A DNA stretch of 64,000 nucleotides from Rhodoblastus sp963748385 (GCA_963748385.1 CAVVIQ010000013.1:289680-353679); one strand, 5' to 3'; counted from the first letter of the stretch, positions 9,384 through 17,049 are shown. Notes: a model not told the origin generated them from the letters alone. Made by a program: numbers and translations.

Positions 9384-9595
9384 GCGTCCCGTTACGCGCA
9401 ATCATTCTCAAACGCAGTCTAAGGAGGTCCCCCTGGGTCACTGTCGGATCAGGGACCGGCAGACTTTCTTGGACCGGTTGAACTCCAGTGTTCTGGCGGC
9501 GCAGGCTCGATGAGCGTATCGCCGGCGCCGATTTCGTCCAATTACGATAATCTCGCTGGCGGGTGATGGGAAGTTGGTTTTCGACGCGCGGCGCG

Positions 9596-9745
9596 CCCGA
9601 ATGCCAGCGCCTTTCGAACTCGTCCGGGCGCCGCGCGCCGGCGAATTCGGCAAAGCGAAGAGCTGGGCGCGCGGCTTGGGCTCGCAGAAGAGGAAGCCCT
9701 GGATCTCATGGGCACCGCGCCGCATCCGGGTTTCATGCTGCGCTG
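9596..9745 (-). pseudogene. Stray copy of the C-terminal end of an EAL-domain gene
   Basis: On the minus strand this encodes HEIQGFLFCEPKPRAQLFAL followed by NSPARGAR. That is nearly the same as YEIQGFLFSEPKPLAQISAL and NSPAR at the end of the GGDEF-EAL protein whose stop lies at 17560. DNA similarity extends past that stop into 17470-17520 (the shared TTCGAACT.GTCCGGGCG). So this is a duplicated 3' end with flank, not a gene. No catalytic residues of an EAL domain are present. Confidence 0.75.
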
Positions 9746-9792
9746 GGTGGCCGGTTTGAAGTTAACTCTGGCCCGAGCTTGAGGACCAGAGA

Positions 9793-9828
9793 ATGAAGCG
9801 CAACCGTTTCAGCGAAGAGAAAATCATC
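9793..9828 (+). mobile_element. 5' tip of an IS3-family orfA
   Basis: The frame begins MKRNRFSEEKII, the characteristic N-terminus of IS3-family OrfA proteins, then diverges at once into unrelated sequence. The matching 3' end of an IS3 transposase lies at 10740-11003, about the right distance away for one element. The sequence between them is different and carries an XRE gene. Confidence 0.65.
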
Positions 9829-9922
9829 ACCAAGTGGTTCCTGTTCCCCAATTGGTATGTTTCGTGCGCGCTGCTCTTGCCAATCTGGCCTTTGCTTGGT
9901 CGTCAGTGGGGCCGTTCTCGCC

Positions 9923-10312
9923 TTACTCGCCCTCGTTCGCGCTCTCGTTTTCAGCGTAAGCTGCGACGAAGGATAGAATCATGGCGCGCGCCTTCGCGTC
10001 TCGGATACGCCGGAAATTGCGGACGAGTGTCGCTCCCTCCCGGTCTCCCTCAGCCTCGGGACCGCGGTCGTTTTGATGAGGGGTAGTCGAGACCACTCCT
10101 TCAAATATGTCGCTTATTTCGAGCTGAAGGACCCTGGCCAGCTTCATGAGAATTTGAGGCGAAATCCGCTCCAGACCCTCCTCGAAGCGATGAAGTTTTT
10201 CAGGTTCAATCCCGATTTCAACGGCCAGGTCAACGCGCTTCCATCCCGCTTGCTTGCGGAAAGCTTTAAGGTTCGCGCCAACACGAAGATCAACGAAGTT
10301 TGGTTGTGTCAT
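9923..10312 (-). CDS. Small XRE-family regulator (A)
   Basis: 129 residues, ATG at 10312 behind a purine-rich GAAGAAGAG. Residues about 10-70 are a Cro/CI-type helix-turn-helix (VGANLKAFRKQAGWKRVDLA, then GIEPEKLHRFEEGLERI). The C-terminus is a polar helix. It shares its layout with the two 91-residue XRE proteins at 15453 and 15951 but has a longer tail. It lies between the two ends of a broken IS3 element, which suggests it was brought in or trapped by rearrangement. Target sites are unknown. Confidence 0.85.
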   Translation of the reverse strand: MTQPNFVDLRVGANLKAFRKQAGWKRVDLAVEIGIEPEKLHRFEEGLERISPQILMKLARVLQLEISDIFEGVVSTTPHQNDRGPEAEGDREGATLVRNFRRIRDAKARAMILSFVAAYAENESANEGE

Positions 10313-10739
10313 GCTCTTCTTCTTACGTCGTCGCTGCGCCTCTCAGCCTCAACCAGAAGCTGATTAACAACATTTATTTACGCATTACATTCATCATCCC
10401 CGCCAACCAATCTCATGGCTTGCATGCGGTATTAATGTACTGACAATGCCTATGACGCAACAAAAGAACATTTTTATTATAAATTTAAACAACTTCTGAC
10501 GTGCGTCATTTTGGCGCTGAACGCTTTCCGTACCAGGAAGACTTGTTGGCTGAACTTCGCCGCATTGGCTTTCCGAGCGCCCCCTCACCGGTCAGGCCGA
10601 TCTGCATGTTCAGCGGGACGCCTAAGCGATAGCGCGGTCAGCATTCTCGATCTTTTCAATGAAATAAACGCGATGACGCCTTCGCAAGCAGTTACGAAAG
10701 TCGTTCTCGGATGTGACGAACTGATTATGCCCTTTGGCG
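10313..10739. other. Lower-GC gap inside the remnant zone
   Basis: About 430 bases with no convincing gene. The part at 10370-10500 is AT-rich and could hold the promoter of the minus-strand XRE gene. Neither IS3 orfA nor the start of orfB can be found here, so the middle of that element is gone. Confidence 0.45.
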
Positions 10740-11003
10740 GCGGCTCGAATTGACTGCGTCAGGCGTCCATTGCAAAGGCATGGCGCCCGACGGCGCGCAA
10801 ACCGCCTATATCGCGCCCGGCAGCCCTTGGGAGAATGGCTATTGCGAAAGCTTCAACTCCAAGCTCCGCGACGAACTGCTCAACGGGGAGATTTTTTATA
10901 CGCTCAAAGAGGCGCGGATCGTGCTCGAAAGCTAGCGCCGCCACTACAACCAAGTCAGGCCACATTCGGCTTTGGGATATAAACCGCGGGCTCCGGAAGG
11001 CGT
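10740..11003 (+). pseudogene. IS3-family transposase (orfB) C-terminal remnant
   Basis: From about 10795 the frame reads YIAPGSPWENGYCESFNSKL and RDELLNGEIFYTLKEARI, the highly conserved end of the rve integrase domain of IS3-family OrfB, including the catalytic Glu region. A TAG at 10933-10935 replaces the usual Trp, after which RRHYNQVRPHSALGYKPRAP continues in the same frame. The gene is therefore truncated at the 5' side and interrupted by a nonsense codon. Confidence 0.85.
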
Positions 11004-11039
11004 TCTATGGCCGGCTGCGCAATCCGGGCCAGCTTCGCC

Positions 11040-11399
11040 GGCCACACCGACATCGGCGCCAGCGCCGATCATGCACTAACATTCAACACGGACCACCCAA
11101 TGGCGGCCGACCAAGACTGCGAAATACTGCACGCCGACAAGGGCTATGACAGCAACGCGATCCGTCGGCAAGTTGAGAATGGCGGAGCGGTGCCGAAAAT
11201 TGCGCCCAAGTCCAATCGCAAATGGAAGAACTGCTTCTCGCCCTTCCTCTATGGCAACCGAAACGCCATTGAGCGCGTGTTCTGCCGGTTGAAGGATTTT
11301 CGCCGCATCTCCACCAGCTATGATCGAAACGCCGCAAACTTCCACGGCGTCGTCTGCATCGCAGCGACCGTTAGTTATTGGTTATAAGTCCGGACCCTA
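11040..11399 (+). pseudogene. IS5-family transposase C-terminal remnant with right end
   Basis: The frame encodes HADKGYDSNAIRRQVENGGA, SPFLYGNRNAIERVFCRLKD and FRRISTSYDRNA, ending at 11387. This is the DDE-transposase C-terminal third of the IS5 (IS427-like) group, with the ADKGYD aspartate and the E of NAIERVF. The stop is followed by AAGTCCGGACCCT, the likely terminal repeat. The N-terminal two thirds and the left end are missing, and the fragment abuts the IS3 remnant. Confidence 0.85.
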
Positions 11400-11428
11400 G
11401 AAGACGAGCATAAAAACGAAATTTGCTT

Positions 11429-11650
11429 TCAATTGCGTTTAGTGAAAAAGAAATAATCCCGGCTTTGTATAAACGCCTTTATCCGTTGAGCAGCGGGATG
11501 CAGGGGGGCTGAAACACTCAGTTCATCCAATACGATCAGCAATGCTGGCCGAAGTCGATACCACGCTGCCACGCTTTCGACCGGACGTTTATCGAAAAGT
11601 CCTATCAACTGGTTGACGGTCATGTCGATATGGTCATCGAGCATCGACAA
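11429..11650 (-). CDS. Small protein of unknown function, last ORF of the GNAT operon
   Basis: 73 residues (MSMLDDHIDMTVNQLIGLF..., ending YFFFTKRN). Mostly helical by composition with no recognised domain, signal peptide or cysteines. It lies 30 bases beyond the preceding small ORF on the same strand, and is taken as the last member of the 13658-11429 operon. Coding is supported only by position and composition. Confidence 0.4.
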   Translation of the reverse strand: MSMLDDHIDMTVNQLIGLFDKRPVESVAAWYRLRPALLIVLDELSVSAPLHPAAQRIKAFIQSRDYFFFTKRN

Positions 11651-11680
11651 GCGCCTTTTCGCAAACGGATTTCATCGCAT

Positions 11681-11911
11681 TTAGTGCGCGCGCTTGGTTT
11701 CAATCAAAACCTGACGCGCAAGCGAAACCAATTGGGCGGCGTGATGGCTGAACTCACGCACCTCAGGCAGAATGTAATCGAGCATTACAATAAGCGCATC
11801 GAGATTACTTTGTTCAGCGTTCTCAACGCTTGAAGTGGCGTCGTTGTTATCGAGCTCACTGTTGTTATCGTCTATCACGAAAAAGCTCCATATTGTTTGA
11901 TAGGCGCGCAT
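11681..11911 (-). CDS. Small acidic/helical protein of unknown function
   Basis: 76 residues; the start overlaps the end of the isochorismatase-like gene by 47 bases, so an internal start is possible. The N-terminal half is acidic and Asn-rich (VIDDNNSELDNNDATSS). The C-terminal half is a predicted amphipathic helix (ALIVMLDYILPEVREFSHHA). No family was recognised. It resembles in size and style the other small helical proteins of this accessory zone, without clear sequence identity to them. Confidence 0.45.
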   Translation of the reverse strand: MRAYQTIWSFFVIDDNNSELDNNDATSSVENAEQSNLDALIVMLDYILPEVREFSHHAAQLVSLARQVLIETKRAH

Positions 11912-12410
11912 AGTTGGATATTACATCACGCCATCTGGTTACGTCATACTCGATATTATTGGTACAACGCTGCAAAAACAGTGTCTCTGACGCCACAAAA
12001 ACGGGCCTACCGCTCATAAATGCGTCAACGGTTGTTGGAAGGATCTTCCCTTCGATTGTCCCTCCAGCCAAAAGCAGATTAGGAGTGCCGAGATCCTCGT
12101 CCAAACTTTGAAAGTTACGATCACGGAGAAGCGAAGGTGCGTCGGTGACGAACAACAGGTCGCCTGGCAACGGTCGCCCTAAGCCGCCAGGTCCCTTGTG
12201 CCTATTCGAAAACCAGGATTGGCCGACGAAAGCCAAAGGCAAACGAGCGCTTTCCCATGTCCTGATCAGCGCAACAGCTTTCGCCCGCGCCCTAAGGAAT
12301 TCGGGCGTAACGGCCTGATCGCATTGCGGCATGAAGTAGATCAGCATGTTGGGGCGTCGTCGGCAAACCTCGCTCTCCATAGAATGGATATAGGGGCGTC
12401 CCATTTTCAT
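11865..12410 (-). CDS. Isochorismatase-fold protein lacking catalytic residues
   Basis: 181 residues. The body has the order of a cysteine hydrolase of the isochorismatase superfamily: a first strand (MLIYFMPQ), then NLLLAGGTIEGKILPTTVDA and FMSGRPVFVASETL. The last part matches the conserved strand-turn-helix that normally carries the nucleophilic Cys (GVATNVCVESTARDA type), but the aligned residue here is Lys. The usual first-strand Asp is also absent. Enzymatic hydrolysis is therefore doubtful; a binding or regulatory role is possible. The ATG overlaps the preceding GNAT stop (ATGA), showing translational coupling. Moderate similarity means the fold call itself is an inference. Confidence 0.6.
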   Translation of the reverse strand: MKMGRPYIHSMESEVCRRRPNMLIYFMPQCDQAVTPEFLRARAKAVALIRTWESARLPLAFVGQSWFSNRHKGPGGLGRPLPGDLLFVTDAPSLLRDRNFQSLDEDLGTPNLLLAGGTIEGKILPTTVDAFMSGRPVFVASETLFLQRCTNNIEYDVTRWRDVISNYARLSNNMELFRDRR

Positions 12411-13060
12411 TTCGGGATCTGCGTTTTTTCGACGACGTTTTCTGTGGAAATACGTGCAGGACGAGAGCGAGACGTTTCGAGAATTCCCGGACGGTCCCAG
12501 TCACCCTCTGGCCGGAGGATCGTCATCGGACCGCTTTGCAAACCGATCACGTCGTGGGTTGGTTCTATCTCCACCGCCATCTCGGTGTAGGAATAATCGG
12601 AAAAAACGAATGGCGTTGCACCGGAGAGCGGCTTACCGCCGAAGCGAGCCCAAAAGGGCTCGAGTCCCTGCCGGGCATGACCGTAAACCCGACGAAACCC
12701 CTTCCTTTTGGCCAAAGCGATGCCTTCGCGAACCAATTCGAACGCCAGCGACGAGCGTCGATAAGACTTGCGGACGGCAAGACGCTCCAGCTTGACGAAT
12801 TCCTGAAAGAAACGAGCTCGCAGGCATCCTGCAGGCTCGCCATTCACGAATCCCAAAAAGTGAGTCGCGCAGTGATCATTGCCGTCGAACTCTTCGGCGA
12901 AAGGGCAATCCTGCTCGGCGATATAAACCGCAGAGCGGATGGAATAGACCATCAAAAGGTCGTCGAAGCCACGGGCGATCCGCACCTCCGATTTGCGATT
13001 AGAGCGTCGGACGTTAGGCTCGGAGGCTCGCGAATGCCGATGTGGATCAGTGGCCGCCAT
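12407..13060 (-). CDS. GNAT-family N-acyltransferase
   Basis: 217 residues from the ATG at 13060, chosen because AAGGGG lies 9 bases upstream; it overlaps the previous gene by 14 bases. The GNAT core is clear: RSAVYIAEQDCPFAEEFDG, HFLGFVNGEPAGCLRARFF, then VKLERLAVRKSYRRSSLAFE and GFRRVYGHARQGLEPFWARF. The acyl-CoA binding loop (RRSSLA) is a variant of the usual R/QxxGxG/A. A Pro/Arg-rich tail of about 45 residues follows the domain. Substrate unknown; the EEFDG region resembles acyltransferases of the autoinducer/N-acyl-amino-acid type only loosely. Second gene of a five-gene overlapping operon opposite a LysR gene. Confidence 0.8.
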   Translation of the reverse strand: MAATDPHRHSRASEPNVRRSNRKSEVRIARGFDDLLMVYSIRSAVYIAEQDCPFAEEFDGNDHCATHFLGFVNGEPAGCLRARFFQEFVKLERLAVRKSYRRSSLAFELVREGIALAKRKGFRRVYGHARQGLEPFWARFGGKPLSGATPFVFSDYSYTEMAVEIEPTHDVIGLQSGPMTILRPEGDWDRPGILETSRSRPARISTENVVEKTQIPK

Positions 13061-13658
13061 ATTCACCATCCCCTTGAATTCCATTGGGTACAATTCGTCG
13101 GCGGTAGACCGAAAGCGGTTGACCGCCCAATGTCTGACCCAACGACTGAAAGCCGATTTTGCGCATAAAATGTTGGCCCCCGATTGACCCTGGGCAACCA
13201 AAGATGTCTCGGCCGATGAAACGGGGTTGCCTGAGCCAATCCATGATTTGGCCCATGGCGGCTACGACTGGTCCGGGCACACAGAGCGCCCACGCGTAAA
13301 TCGCAGTCACCGCTTCATTTGGGCCACACAACAGCGAAAGGTCTGGATTTGCGACGGATAGGCGATCGTCAAGAAGGGCCTCAAAGCCCAGCTTGTTCAG
13401 CGCAAGAACGGCCGCGCCCCCGACCAATTCCGCATTTCGGGTAATCGCAAGGACAGAACTCGATTTTCGATGAACCTCAAAAATCGCCTGGCTCGCCTTT
13501 GCGACCCCGGGGAGATGCTGAACCGTGAGTTCAACGAGGGCGGGGAGTTCATCTTCCGATGCGACATGCGCCCCAAAGCGACGGCTCGCCGCCAGGAACT
13601 CAAGCTCGAACCGGTGCATTTCCGCATCGTCGCGAATCTCTTGCGTCCGAACCGGCAT
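13047..13658 (-). CDS. GNAT-like protein, first gene of the operon
   Basis: 203 residues. The middle part has GNAT-like strands (SVLAITRNAELVGGAAVLAL) and the end reads GGQHFMRKIGFQSLGQTLGG, like the last strands of an acetyltransferase with the usual xxGF motif. A classical acetyl-CoA loop is not apparent, so it may be a divergent or inactive partner of the next gene's acyltransferase. It starts 74 bases from the divergent LysR gene and overlaps the next gene by 14 bases. Function unknown. Confidence 0.6.
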   Translation of the reverse strand: MPVRTQEIRDDAEMHRFELEFLAASRRFGAHVASEDELPALVELTVQHLPGVAKASQAIFEVHRKSSSVLAITRNAELVGGAAVLALNKLGFEALLDDRLSVANPDLSLLCGPNEAVTAIYAWALCVPGPVVAAMGQIMDWLRQPRFIGRDIFGCPGSIGGQHFMRKIGFQSLGQTLGGQPLSVYRRRIVPNGIQGDGEYGGH

Positions 13659-13732
13659 TGTCAGAAGCCTTATTTCATGTTGTTATTTTTCGTGGTTCTC
13701 AAGCCTTAGCGAATTGTTGCCGGATTAGCATC

Positions 13733-14830
13733 ATGGAAAAAATGCGACAAGTTGATGCAAAAATGCAGCAGGGCCTAGGCTCGTTTGATGAGGTCTCTTG
13801 GGACGATTTGCGAATTTTTTTGGGCTGCAGCGAAAAGGCGAGTTTCCGCGCTGCAGCAAAGGCGTTGTCGCTGGATTCCGCGACCGTTATCCGAAGGATT
13901 GAGAGGTTGGAACGGGCCTTGGGCGCAAAGCTTTTTTTCCGGCTTTCGGATGGGGTAAGGCTTACCGACGAAGGCAAGCGTATCGTTAGCGAGGCTCGCA
14001 TCATGGAGCGAGCAAGTTTCAATATATTACGTCAAACTCATCTCGATTCTGCGAGCCTTCGAGGGATCGTCCGCGTCGCCATCACCGAGGGACTTGGCAC
14101 ATACTGGGTGCTCCCGCGACTGCTGGATTTTCAGAAGGCCAATCGGTTTTTAACCGTCGAGATGCATTGCACGATGGCGCATACGGACGTAAGTCGATTG
14201 GAGGCGGAAATCGCCATTAATTTCGCGCGACCCGCGGCAGGCGAATTGATCGCGCAACGCATTGGCTATCTTCATGTCTATCCATTCGCGTCGGTCAACT
14301 ATGTGAAACAGTTTGGCATGCCGAAAGATAAGAGTGAACTTGTCAGGCACCGGATTATCCAGCAAATCGCGCCAATCTTGGATGAAAATGGCTATGCGAG
14401 GGAGCTCGGCGTTGAAACCGTCGAGGGAATCGTCGGTTTTAGGACGAACGGCAGCAGCGCCGTACTCTACGCCATTGAGCGAGATGCTGGCATAGGATTG
14501 TTGCCGACTTATGCGCCCGCGCTCGGCGCAGACGTATTGCCCATCGATGTCGGCATTCAGGTTCGTCTAGAAATCTGGATGACCTATCATCCAAACCTTC
14601 GACAGTCCCAACGGCATATTACTGTGATCGAATGGTTCAAACGGATTTTCAGTTCGAGACGCTTCCCCTGTTTCGGCGAGGAATTCATACATCCCACGGA
14701 GCTGACGCCAAAAATTTCGGAGGTCGTAAAAAGCATCCGCTCGGATGGCTTCGCCGCCACCCTGCCGCTTAAATCGCCGCCATCGGGCGAATTATCAGCG
14801 CTGGAACATGATCACGAACTCGAAACGTGA
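13733..14830 (+). CDS. LysR-family regulator with a C-terminal extension
   Basis: 365 residues from ATG 13733. The N-terminal winged HTH (residues about 20-80: WDDLRIFLGCSEKASFRAAA, then VIRRIERLERALGAKLFFRL) is a normal LysR domain, followed by the effector-binding domain. LysR proteins usually have about 300 residues; here about 60 extra residues follow the second subdomain, ending in an acidic His-rich tail. It diverges from the two-GNAT operon with 74 bases between starts, the usual arrangement for a LysR regulator controlling its neighbour. The inducer is unknown. Confidence 0.9.
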   Translation: MEKMRQVDAKMQQGLGSFDEVSWDDLRIFLGCSEKASFRAAAKALSLDSATVIRRIERLERALGAKLFFRLSDGVRLTDEGKRIVSEARIMERASFNILRQTHLDSASLRGIVRVAITEGLGTYWVLPRLLDFQKANRFLTVEMHCTMAHTDVSRLEAEIAINFARPAAGELIAQRIGYLHVYPFASVNYVKQFGMPKDKSELVRHRIIQQIAPILDENGYARELGVETVEGIVGFRTNGSSAVLYAIERDAGIGLLPTYAPALGADVLPIDVGIQVRLEIWMTYHPNLRQSQRHITVIEWFKRIFSSRRFPCFGEEFIHPTELTPKISEVVKSIRSDGFAATLPLKSPPSGELSALEHDHELET

Positions 14831-15101
14831 TGTCGGCCCTTCAAATTTCTGTCTGAGCTTCGCTCTTTGGTCAGCTGCGACGAGCCTGAAATCTTCGATG
14901 ATCAGACCAAGCAGTCGCCTTCCAAGTTAGGCCCTGGTCCAAACAAAGGCCCAGTTCAGTGGCGCCCCGGACCTCAGATCCGTTGCCAGCCACACGCAAC
15001 CTTTGAGTGTAACAAATTGGCGTGGCGTCATGATCGAGCCATTGTTCATCGCAGAAATCCGTCCGAACGGAATTGGCTGAAGAATTGAAGGAGAGGCGGC
15101 T
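14831..15101. other. Intergenic region
   Basis: 270 bases downstream of the LysR gene with nothing recognised. It ends in the ribosome binding site GGAGAGG of the next small gene. Confidence 0.4.
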
Positions 15102-15317
15102 ATGAGACCCAGGGAGAAGCACGCAATGGATATGGTTGAGCAGGCGCTCATTAACATAATGTTCGCCCGCGCCGAACTCGCGGCAACAAAGAACGAGAGA
15201 GGCAAGGATGCGATCGCCCGTGCGATAGAGCACATCGATTGGGCTTTGAGCGATCTGAAAATTTTGACACCTCGATATGACGAGCCCGAAAGCGACCGAC
15301 GCAGTGGCGCCGCTTAA
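15102..15317 (+). CDS. Small helical protein (B), paralogue of the one at 16571
   Basis: 71 residues, ATG preceded by GAAGGAGAGG. The core INIMFARAELA, then DAIARAIEHIDWALSDLKIL aligns with IELMYASAEIA and DPIARALNHIKSAISHLQP of the protein at 16571. The shared pattern is I.(L/I)M(Y/F)A.AE(I/L)A, a 7-9 residue loop, then D.IARA(L/I).HI..A(I/L)S.L. Two amphipathic helices in a hairpin are predicted. No family was recognised. It precedes a 91-residue XRE regulator by 135 bases. Confidence 0.7.
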   Translation: MRPREKHAMDMVEQALINIMFARAELAATKNERGKDAIARAIEHIDWALSDLKILTPRYDEPESDRRSGAA

Positions 15318-15452
15318 CCATATTCGTGACGTCAAAAAATTTGACTCAACCTGAGAAGGGGTTCCTGCTATTTAAGGTTGCGTTAACCACCATGTCGATA
15401 CAACCCTGAGGTGACGTGGGGAAGCGATGTGGCGCTACAGTAGGAGGTGAGC

Positions 15453-15728
15453 ATGTCGGCAGGATCTGGTATTGATCGTGCGGTCGGGTCACGCATTCGA
15501 GCTAAAAGGATCGAAAAAGGTATCGATGAGAAGAAATTTAGCGCCTGTTTAGGGCTTAGCTTGGAACAGCTCGCTGCATTCGAATGCGGACAGGTTCGGG
15601 TCGATGCAAAATCCTTGTGGAAAATTTGCCGGCTTCTTGATTGCAACCTCCGATATTTTTTCGAACCGTCGCTCAGCAATACAAAGGGTCTGATTCTGAA
15701 AAGCCAGCATGCCATTGCGGCTGAGTAA
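15453..15728 (+). CDS. Small XRE-family regulator (B), 91 residues
   Basis: 91 residues from the ATG at 15453, with AGGAGG 5 bases upstream; GTG 15447 is an alternative. A Cro/CI HTH fills most of the protein (VGSRIRAKRIEKGIDEKKFS, LGLSLEQLAAFECGQVRV), ending ICRLLDCNLRYFFEP. It has exactly the same length and ending style as the neighbour at 15951 (IFNIPPSYFFAAW), so the two are probably paralogues. No partner domain. Target unknown, possibly its own promoter or the small genes either side. Confidence 0.88.
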   Translation: MSAGSGIDRAVGSRIRAKRIEKGIDEKKFSACLGLSLEQLAAFECGQVRVDAKSLWKICRLLDCNLRYFFEPSLSNTKGLILKSQHAIAAE

Positions 15729-15909
15729 TCAGTTCGGTGTGGAATTTGATCGCCTTGAAGCATGCGCCTCGTTGTCAACGCCATTTATAAAAATGGCGTC
15801 TGAATACGGCATTAGGGCATCGGCTCTATTTGTCGGCGCGCTGAGGGATTGATTTGTGCTCCGGAAAAATCTCTCTGTCCAATGAGTGAAATGTTGATTT
15901 CGTGCCGTC

Positions 15910-15935
15910 CCGCGATGGGTGCGCGGCTTTTTTTT
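15910..15935 (+). terminator. Hairpin with eight Ts just upstream of XRE gene C
   Basis: CCGCG (15910-15914) pairs with CGCGG (15922-15926) around a 7-base loop, followed by C and eight Ts at 15928-15935. It has the form of a weak intrinsic terminator, 16 bases before the next ATG. It either ends the transcript of the preceding genes or acts as an attenuator in the leader of the XRE gene. Confidence 0.5.
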
Positions 15936-15950
15936 AGGAGAGCGCTCATC

Positions 15951-16226
15951 ATGGCTACCTGCCCCAGCATCGATGGTGTTATCGGAACAAAGGTTCGCGG
16001 ACAGCGAATGGCGTTCGGCTTCAGTGTTTCCCGTTTGGCTGACGCCCTTGGAATTTCAGAATTGCGCCTCGCACGAATCGAGCGAGGTTTGACTAGAATA
16101 AAAGCGACTGAAATGAAGGGCATGTGCTCTATATTTAACATCCCGCCGAGCTATTTTTTCGCTGCGTGGGAAATTCAGGGCGTGCCAAAGTCGAACGCGA
16201 GTCCTCCACTCGACGACGCTATTTAG
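15951..16226 (+). CDS. Small XRE-family regulator (C), 91 residues
   Basis: 91 residues from ATG 15951, chosen over an upstream in-frame ATG because AGGAG lies 10 bases before it and the HTH starts soon after. The HTH reads IGTKVRGQRMAFGFSVSRLA, LGISELRLARIERGLTRIKA; the end is CSIFNIPPSYFFAAW plus a short tail. It is a probable paralogue of the regulator at 15453. The putative leader hairpin at 15910-15935 may control it. Confidence 0.88.
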   Translation: MATCPSIDGVIGTKVRGQRMAFGFSVSRLADALGISELRLARIERGLTRIKATEMKGMCSIFNIPPSYFFAAWEIQGVPKSNASPPLDDAI

Positions 16227-16570
16227 TCGTTCGTGAGGAACGCGGATTGAACCGCCGGGTTTGCCGCAGGCGTTGTTGTTCAAGTCAGGCCGCGATGGCG
16301 GCTTGAGTGTTCAAGGTGTGATCGCGCGCCTGCGCTTCGGCTGGCTGAACAGCCCCTTAAATTCCTAGACGCCTTGGTCCCTGAATCTGAGGCGAGTGGG
16401 CCATGACGGGCGCGAGCAATTTCAGCGACGATTTCAATTGTCGACGCCAGCCCTAATTCATGCAATCAGAAATTGTTGACGATTTCGTAATGCAACCGTT
16501 TGTCCCAGTCAAAGGGGTTCATATACTCGGTGCAGGCGCTGATTCGGGCTTGTGGCGGGAACTAGGGAAA
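16227..16570. other. Intergenic region
   Basis: 340 bases with no convincing gene. An in-frame upstream extension of the next small gene to 16460 is possible but adds sequence without resemblance to its paralogue. Confidence 0.4.
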
Positions 16571-16828
16571 ATGAAAAACGAACATAACAGGGACGCCGAA
16601 CTGGCGACCATCGAACTTATGTACGCATCGGCCGAAATCGCCTACTCGCAGGATGTTACCGATCCGATTGCGCGAGCCTTGAATCACATCAAATCGGCGA
16701 TCAGCCATTTGCAGCCAAAGGCTCAGCGCGGCCACCTCGAAAAAAGAGGTCCTATAGGGCGAATTGACCCGGGCGGATCATCCGATTTCTCAATATTGGC
16801 AATTGTGCGGAAGCGCCGCCGGCGCTAA
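16571..16828 (+). CDS. Small helical protein (C), paralogue of the one at 15102
   Basis: 85 residues from ATG 16571; an in-frame start at 16460 would give 122. The internal start is preferred since the homology with the 15102 protein begins shortly after it (IELMYASAEIAYSQDV, DPIARALNHIKSAISHLQ). The C-terminal 35 residues are basic and not shared. Predicted helical hairpin, no known family. It follows XRE gene C, mirroring the order small protein-XRE at 15102-15453. Confidence 0.65.
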   Translation: MKNEHNRDAELATIELMYASAEIAYSQDVTDPIARALNHIKSAISHLQPKAQRGHLEKRGPIGRIDPGGSSDFSILAIVRKRRRR

Positions 16829-16863
16829 GCGTAGCTGGTGCTTAGCTGAGGGTCCTCACCAAA

Positions 16864-17049
16864 ATGTCGGAGTTGGCGCGCCTGGAAGGTGCTTTAGCGG
16901 AAATCGTCAAAGCAGAAACGGCATTGGTCATGGAAGCTGAGAAAACCGGCTATGCCATGCGAGGGCTTGGGTGCCTTCGCGCGGCAAAATCAGCTCTCAA
17001 GGAAGCCCTGCGCACCCTTGGCGGGTCTGAGAACGGCCGAGCGGCGTGA
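16864..17049 (+). CDS. Small helical protein (D)
   Basis: 61 residues (MSELARLEGALAEIVKAETA..., then CLRAAKSALKEALRTLG). It is two Ala-rich amphipathic helices, like B and C in length and layout, but with only weak identity. It starts 35 bases after C on the same strand, so probably shares its transcript. No ribosome binding site stands out. Function unknown. Confidence 0.5.
   Translation: MSELARLEGALAEIVKAETALVMEAEKTGYAMRGLGCLRAAKSALKEALRTLGGSENGRAA

Noticed and set aside
12407..13060. LuxI-type acylhomoserine-lactone synthase
   Set aside because: The acyltransferase has GNAT strands but lacks the conserved LuxI N-terminal Arg/Phe/Trp pattern, and no LuxR-type receptor adjoins it.
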